Of a stretch of 64,000 bases of DNA, positions 60,401 through 64,000 are shown piece after piece (position 1 is the stretch's first letter; each line of letters opens with the position of its first letter). The position numbers and the translations under genes were made by a program. Source of the stretch: Bradyrhizobium sp. CCGUVB4N (GTDB lineage Bacteria > Pseudomonadota > Alphaproteobacteria > Rhizobiales > Xanthobacteraceae). The stretch is from NCBI RefSeq assembly GCF_024199945.1, contig NZ_JANADP010000001.1:4774001-4838000 (forward strand), in the 5' to 3' direction. Under the pieces are notes generated by a model. It did no database searches. It saw nothing but the letters and a program-made list of their open reading frames with translations, and was not told the origin of the DNA.

Positions 60401-63400
60401 ATGATCGGTCTGGTTCGCGCCGTCACAATCTGCGCCGCGCTGGCGCTTGGCCTGAGCGCCGCACACGCGGCGGACAAGGCGTTCAAGCGCGACGATCTCG
60501 CTGATTCCGCCATCAAACTGGAGGCGCAGATCAAGAGTGAGGCAGGGCCGGTCGCCAAGACCGGGGCGACCTTGCGTACCGACGCGGATGCCGCCTTCAA
60601 GCGCAACGACTACCGCACCGGGCTCTCGGTCCTCGGCCAGATCGCCGCGGTCACACCTGACGACGCCGGCAACTGGCTGCGGCTCGCAAAGGTGATCTTC
60701 CAGATCACGCCGAAGAGCTCGAGCGAGCAGACCTTCCTGCTGGAGCGCGCCTCGACCGCCGCCTACATCGCCTACCAGCGCGCCGGCAATCCGGGCGAGG
60801 AGGCCGATGCGCTCGCCGTGCTCGGCAAATCGCTGTCCGAGCGCAAGCTGTGGCGGCCGGCACTGGATGCCCTGCGGCTGTCGCTGGACATGCGCGAGGT
60901 CGCGGACGTTCGCGGGAGCTACGAGAAACTGCGCGACGAGCACGGTTTCCGGCTGCTCGACTATACCGTGGACTCGGATTCGGCGAGCCCGCGCGCCTGC
61001 TTCCAGTTCTCGGAGGAGCTGGCCAAGCGCACCGATTTCGCGCCGTTCCTGGCGCTTGCCGGCCAGGACAAGCCGGCGCTGTCGGCGGAGGGTAAGCAGC
61101 TCTGCGTCGATGGGCTCAAGCACGGCGAGCGCTACAATATCAATCTGCGCGCCGGCCTGCCGTCGACCGTGAAGGAGGGCCTGCCGAAATCGGCCGAGTT
61201 CAACATCTATGTGCGCGACCGCAAGCCGTTCGTGCGCTTCACCAGCCGCGCCTACGTGCTGCCGCGTACGGGCCAGCGGGGCATTCCCGTGGTCAGCGTC
61301 AACACGCCCGCGGTGAACGTCAACGTGTTCCGGATCGGCGATCGCAACCTGATCAACACCGTGGTCGACAGCGACTTCCAGAAGACTCTGTCGAAGTACC
61401 AGCTTGGCGATCTCGGCGACGAGCGCGGCGTAAAAGTCTGGTCCGGCGAGCTTGCGACCGCGATGACTCTGAACCAGGACGTCATCACCGCGTTTCCGGT
61501 CGACCAGGCGCTGGGTGAGCTCCAGCCCGGCGTCTATGTGATGACGGCGGCGGCGAAGGGCCCGGGCAGCGACGACGACAACCAGCTCGCCACCCAATGG
61601 TTCATCGTTTCGGATCTCGGCGTCACGGCCTATTCCGGTAATGACGGCATCCATGTGTTCGTCAATTCGCTGGCCTCGACCGATCCGGTCGGCAAAGCCG
61701 AGGTGCGGCTGGTCGCACGCAACAACGAAATTTTGGCGACGCGCAAGACCGACGAGTCCGGCCATGTGCTGTTCGAGGCGGGGCTCGCGCGCGGCGAGGG
61801 CGGCCTGTCGCCGGCGATGCTGACCGTCACCGGCGAGAAGACCGACTATGCCTTCCTCAGCCTCAAGACCTCGGCCTTTGATCTGTCCGACCGCGGCGTC
61901 GCGGGTCGCGTGGTGCCATCGGGCGCCGACGCCTTCGTCTATGCCGAGCGCGGCGTCTACCGCTCCAGCGAGACGGTCTATCTGACTGCGTTGCTCCGCG
62001 ACGGGCAGGGCAATGCCGTCAATGGCGGGCCGCTGACCCTGGTGATCGAGCGTCCCGACGGTGTCGAATACCGTCGCGCCGTGCTGGCTGACCAAGGTGC
62101 CGGCGGCCGGATGCTATCCGTGCCGCTGAACTCGGCCGTTCCGACCGGCACCTGGCGGGTCCGCGCCTTCACCGATCCCAAGGGATCTTCGGTTGGCGAG
62201 ACCACCTTCATGGTCGAGGACTACGTCCCCGATCGGATCGAATTCGATTTGTCTGCCAAGGACAAGCTGATCAAAGCTAACGCTCCTGTGGAACTCAAGG
62301 CGGACGGTCATTTCCTCTATGGCGCGCCGGCGTCGGGCCTTCAGCTCGAAGGCGACATGCTGATCGCGCCCGCGAGCGAACGCCCGGGCTTTGCCGGCTA
62401 TCAGTTCGGCGTCGACGACGAGCAGACCACCTCGAACGAGCGCACGCCGCTGGAGAACCTGCCCGAGGCCGACGCCAATGGCGTGGCGACCTTCCCGGTG
62501 ACGCTGGAGAAGCAGCCGGCTTCGACCCGTCCGCAGGAGGCGCAGATCTTCGTCCGCATGGTCGAGACGGGCGGGCGCGCCGTCGAGCGCAAGCTGGTGC
62601 TGCCGGTCGCACCCGCGACCGCGCTGATCGGCATCAAGCCGCTGTTCGGCGACAAGAACGTCGCGGAGGGCGACAAGGCCGAGTTCGACGTCGTGTTCGT
62701 CTCGCCCGAGGGCAAGACGCTTCCGCGCGACGGGCTGCGCTACGAGCTCCTGAGGATGGAGTCGCGCTACCAATGGTACCGCCAGAACAATTATTGGGAG
62801 TACGAGCCGGTCAAGTCGACCTCGCGCGTGGCCGACGGTGACGTCACCATCGCCGCCGACAAACCGTCCCGGATTTCGCTCGCGCCCCAGCCCGGCCGCT
62901 ACCGGCTCGATGTGAAGTCGAACGATGCCGACGGCCCCGTCACCTCGGTGCAGTTCGACGTCGGCTGGTATTCCGACGGAAGCGCCGATACGCCGGATCT
63001 GCTCGAGACCTCGATCGACAAGCCGCAATATGCGTCCGGCGATACCATGACCGTGTCGGTCAATGTCCGTTCGGCCGGCAAGCTCACCGTCAACGTGCTC
63101 GGCGATCGCCTGCTGACGACGCAGACCATCGACGTCAAGGAAGGCACCGCGCAGGTCAAACTCCCGGTCGGCAAGGACTGGGGCACCGGCGCTTACGTGG
63201 TGGCGACGCTGCGCCGTCCGCTCGACGCGGCGGCCCAGCGCATGCCGGGCCGCGCGATCGGCCTGAAATGGTTCGGTATCGACAAGCAGAGCCGCACGCT
63301 CCAGGTCAAGCTGACGCCACCGGCGCTGATCCGGCCGAACGCGACGCTGAAGATCCCGGTCAGGCTCGACGGCCTCAATCCCGGCGAAGACGCGAAAATC

Positions 63401-64000
63401 GTCATCGCTGCGGTCGATGTCGGCATCCTCAACCTGACCAACTACAAGCCGCCGGCGCCGGATGATTATTATCTCGGCCAGCGCCGTCTGAGCGCGGAGA
63501 TCCGCGATCTCTATGGGCAGCTGATTGACGGCATGTCGGGCACGCGCGGCCAGATCAAGTCCGGCGGCGACGCCGGCGCAGCCGAACTGCAGGGCTCGCC
63601 GCCCGCGCAAAAGCCGCTCGCGCTCTATTCGGGCATCGTCACCGTCGGCGCCGACGGCAGCGCGGAAGTCAGCTTCGACATTCCGGAGTTTGCCGGCACC
63701 GCGCGCGTGATGGCGGTGGCGTGGACCGCGACCAAGCTCGGCCGCGCCAACACCGATGTCGTGATCCGGGACCCGGTGGTGCTGACGACGACTTTGCCGC
63801 GCTTCCTGCTCAATGGCGACCACGGCACGGTCAATCTCGAGATCGACAATGTCGAGGGCCAGGCCGGCGACTACGTCATCAACGTCAAGACGGGCGGTCC
63901 GGTGAAGATGACCGGCAATCCCGCCACCACCGTCAAGCTCGCCGCCAAGCAGCGCAATTCCTTCGCGCTCGCGATCGACGCGACCGCGGCGGGACCGGCG
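60401..64000 (+). CDS. Alpha-2-macroglobulin family protein (3' end outside window)
   Basis: The first 1200 codons of a large exported protein. A signal peptide (MIGLVRAVTICAALALGLSA, ending AHAA) is followed by a helical region with tandem-repeat character, then macroglobulin-type beta domains (YVLPRTGQRGIPVVSVNTPA, YRSSETVYLTALLRDGQGNA, PTGTWRVRAFTDPKGSSVGE, SVNVRSAGKLTVNVL). Bacterial alpha-2-macroglobulins trap proteases in the periplasm. The thioester (CxEQ) region, if present, would be beyond the window. In many genomes pbpC follows, which cannot be checked here. Confidence 0.9.
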   Translation, partial: MIGLVRAVTICAALALGLSAAHAADKAFKRDDLADSAIKLEAQIKSEAGPVAKTGATLRTDADAAFKRNDYRTGLSVLGQIAAVTPDDAGNWLRLAKVIFQITPKSSSEQTFLLERASTAAYIAYQRAGNPGEEADALAVLGKSLSERKLWRPALDALRLSLDMREVADVRGSYEKLRDEHGFRLLDYTVDSDSASPRACFQFSEELAKRTDFAPFLALAGQDKPALSAEGKQLCVDGLKHGERYNINLRAGLPSTVKEGLPKSAEFNIYVRDRKPFVRFTSRAYVLPRTGQRGIPVVSVNTPAVNVNVFRIGDRNLINTVVDSDFQKTLSKYQLGDLGDERGVKVWSGELATAMTLNQDVITAFPVDQALGELQPGVYVMTAAAKGPGSDDDNQLATQWFIVSDLGVTAYSGNDGIHVFVNSLASTDPVGKAEVRLVARNNEILATRKTDESGHVLFEAGLARGEGGLSPAMLTVTGEKTDYAFLSLKTSAFDLSDRGVAGRVVPSGADAFVYAERGVYRSSETVYLTALLRDGQGNAVNGGPLTLVIERPDGVEYRRAVLADQGAGGRMLSVPLNSAVPTGTWRVRAFTDPKGSSVGETTFMVEDYVPDRIEFDLSAKDKLIKANAPVELKADGHFLYGAPASGLQLEGDMLIAPASERPGFAGYQFGVDDEQTTSNERTPLENLPEADANGVATFPVTLEKQPASTRPQEAQIFVRMVETGGRAVERKLVLPVAPATALIGIKPLFGDKNVAEGDKAEFDVVFVSPEGKTLPRDGLRYELLRMESRYQWYRQNNYWEYEPVKSTSRVADGDVTIAADKPSRISLAPQPGRYRLDVKSNDADGPVTSVQFDVGWYSDGSADTPDLLETSIDKPQYASGDTMTVSVNVRSAGKLTVNVLGDRLLTTQTIDVKEGTAQVKLPVGKDWGTGAYVVATLRRPLDAAAQRMPGRAIGLKWFGIDKQSRTLQVKLTPPALIRPNATLKIPVRLDGLNPGEDAKIVIAAVDVGILNLTNYKPPAPDDYYLGQRRLSAEIRDLYGQLIDGMSGTRGQIKSGGDAGAAELQGSPPAQKPLALYSGIVTVGADGSAEVSFDIPEFAGTARVMAVAWTATKLGRANTDVVIRDPVVLTTTLPRFLLNGDHGTVNLEIDNVEGQAGDYVINVKTGGPVKMTGNPATTVKLAAKQRNSFALAIDATAAGPA

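Overview
The window looks like a chromosomal segment of a Bradyrhizobium-type alphaproteobacterium (Nitrobacteraceae). The signs are high GC, a large set of very small lineage-type proteins (PilZ, DUF6481, MXKDX-repeat, tiny membrane proteins), an NDUFS4-type complex I accessory subunit, a porin-type signature motif, and the lineage's usual dispersed palindromes. The assignment rests on recognised protein families, not on any search.

Layout. 0-5.4 kb: a secreted protein cut by the window edge; elongation factor P and, divergent from it, its two modification enzymes EpmA and EpmB; then class I DAHP synthase (aroG) behind what reads as a complete aromatic attenuator: promoter, 26-residue leader peptide with six aromatic residues in seven codons, antiterminator and terminator. 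5.4-10 kb: HdeD-like and PrsW membrane proteins, a PilZ protein and small proteins. 10.3-14.7 kb: an OafA-type acyltransferase, a methyltransferase-GT2 fusion and a multi-membrane-pass protein, probably for glycan or glycolipid modification, then tRNA-Glu. 15-17.9 kb: PilZ, a mini porin-signature protein, glutathione transferase, a VOC protein and a HabA-like protein.

17.9-22.4 kb is an accessory patch with more AT-rich genes: a 2TM (SLATT-like) protein, a HEPN-motif protein, a DUF4760-like membrane protein, a livK remnant fused to a serine-recombinase remnant, an ABC substrate-binding protein, and copies of palindromic repeats. 22.5-32.9 kb: a LysE exporter, a run of exported hydrolases (tannase/feruloyl esterase, an HD-type protein, an alpha/beta esterase), a cupin, many tiny membrane proteins, and a carboxylesterase divergent from an AraC regulator.

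33.2-44.2 kb: HU, then a structured noncoding region with one copy of a roughly 76-nt RNA element whose second copy lies near 42.2 kb; also a GrlR-like protein, a sirtuin, a double cold-shock-domain protein, DUF192, tRNA-Pro, an Omp25/31-type barrel and OpgC. 44.4-55.3 kb: the complex I subunit, an Lrp regulator, an AraC regulator divergent from a leucine-catabolism operon (isovaleryl-CoA dehydrogenase, methylcrotonyl-CoA carboxylase beta and alpha, HMG-CoA lyase), and a convergent TRAP transporter operon whose three genes overlap by 4 bp at each junction. 55.6-64 kb: small secreted and membrane proteins, tRNA-Arg, and the first 1200 codons of an alpha-2-macroglobulin.

Most noteworthy: the predicted aromatic attenuator of aroG, and the two-copy RNA element, one copy of which sits beside a hairpin whose loop carries the complement of the RNA's 5' end.
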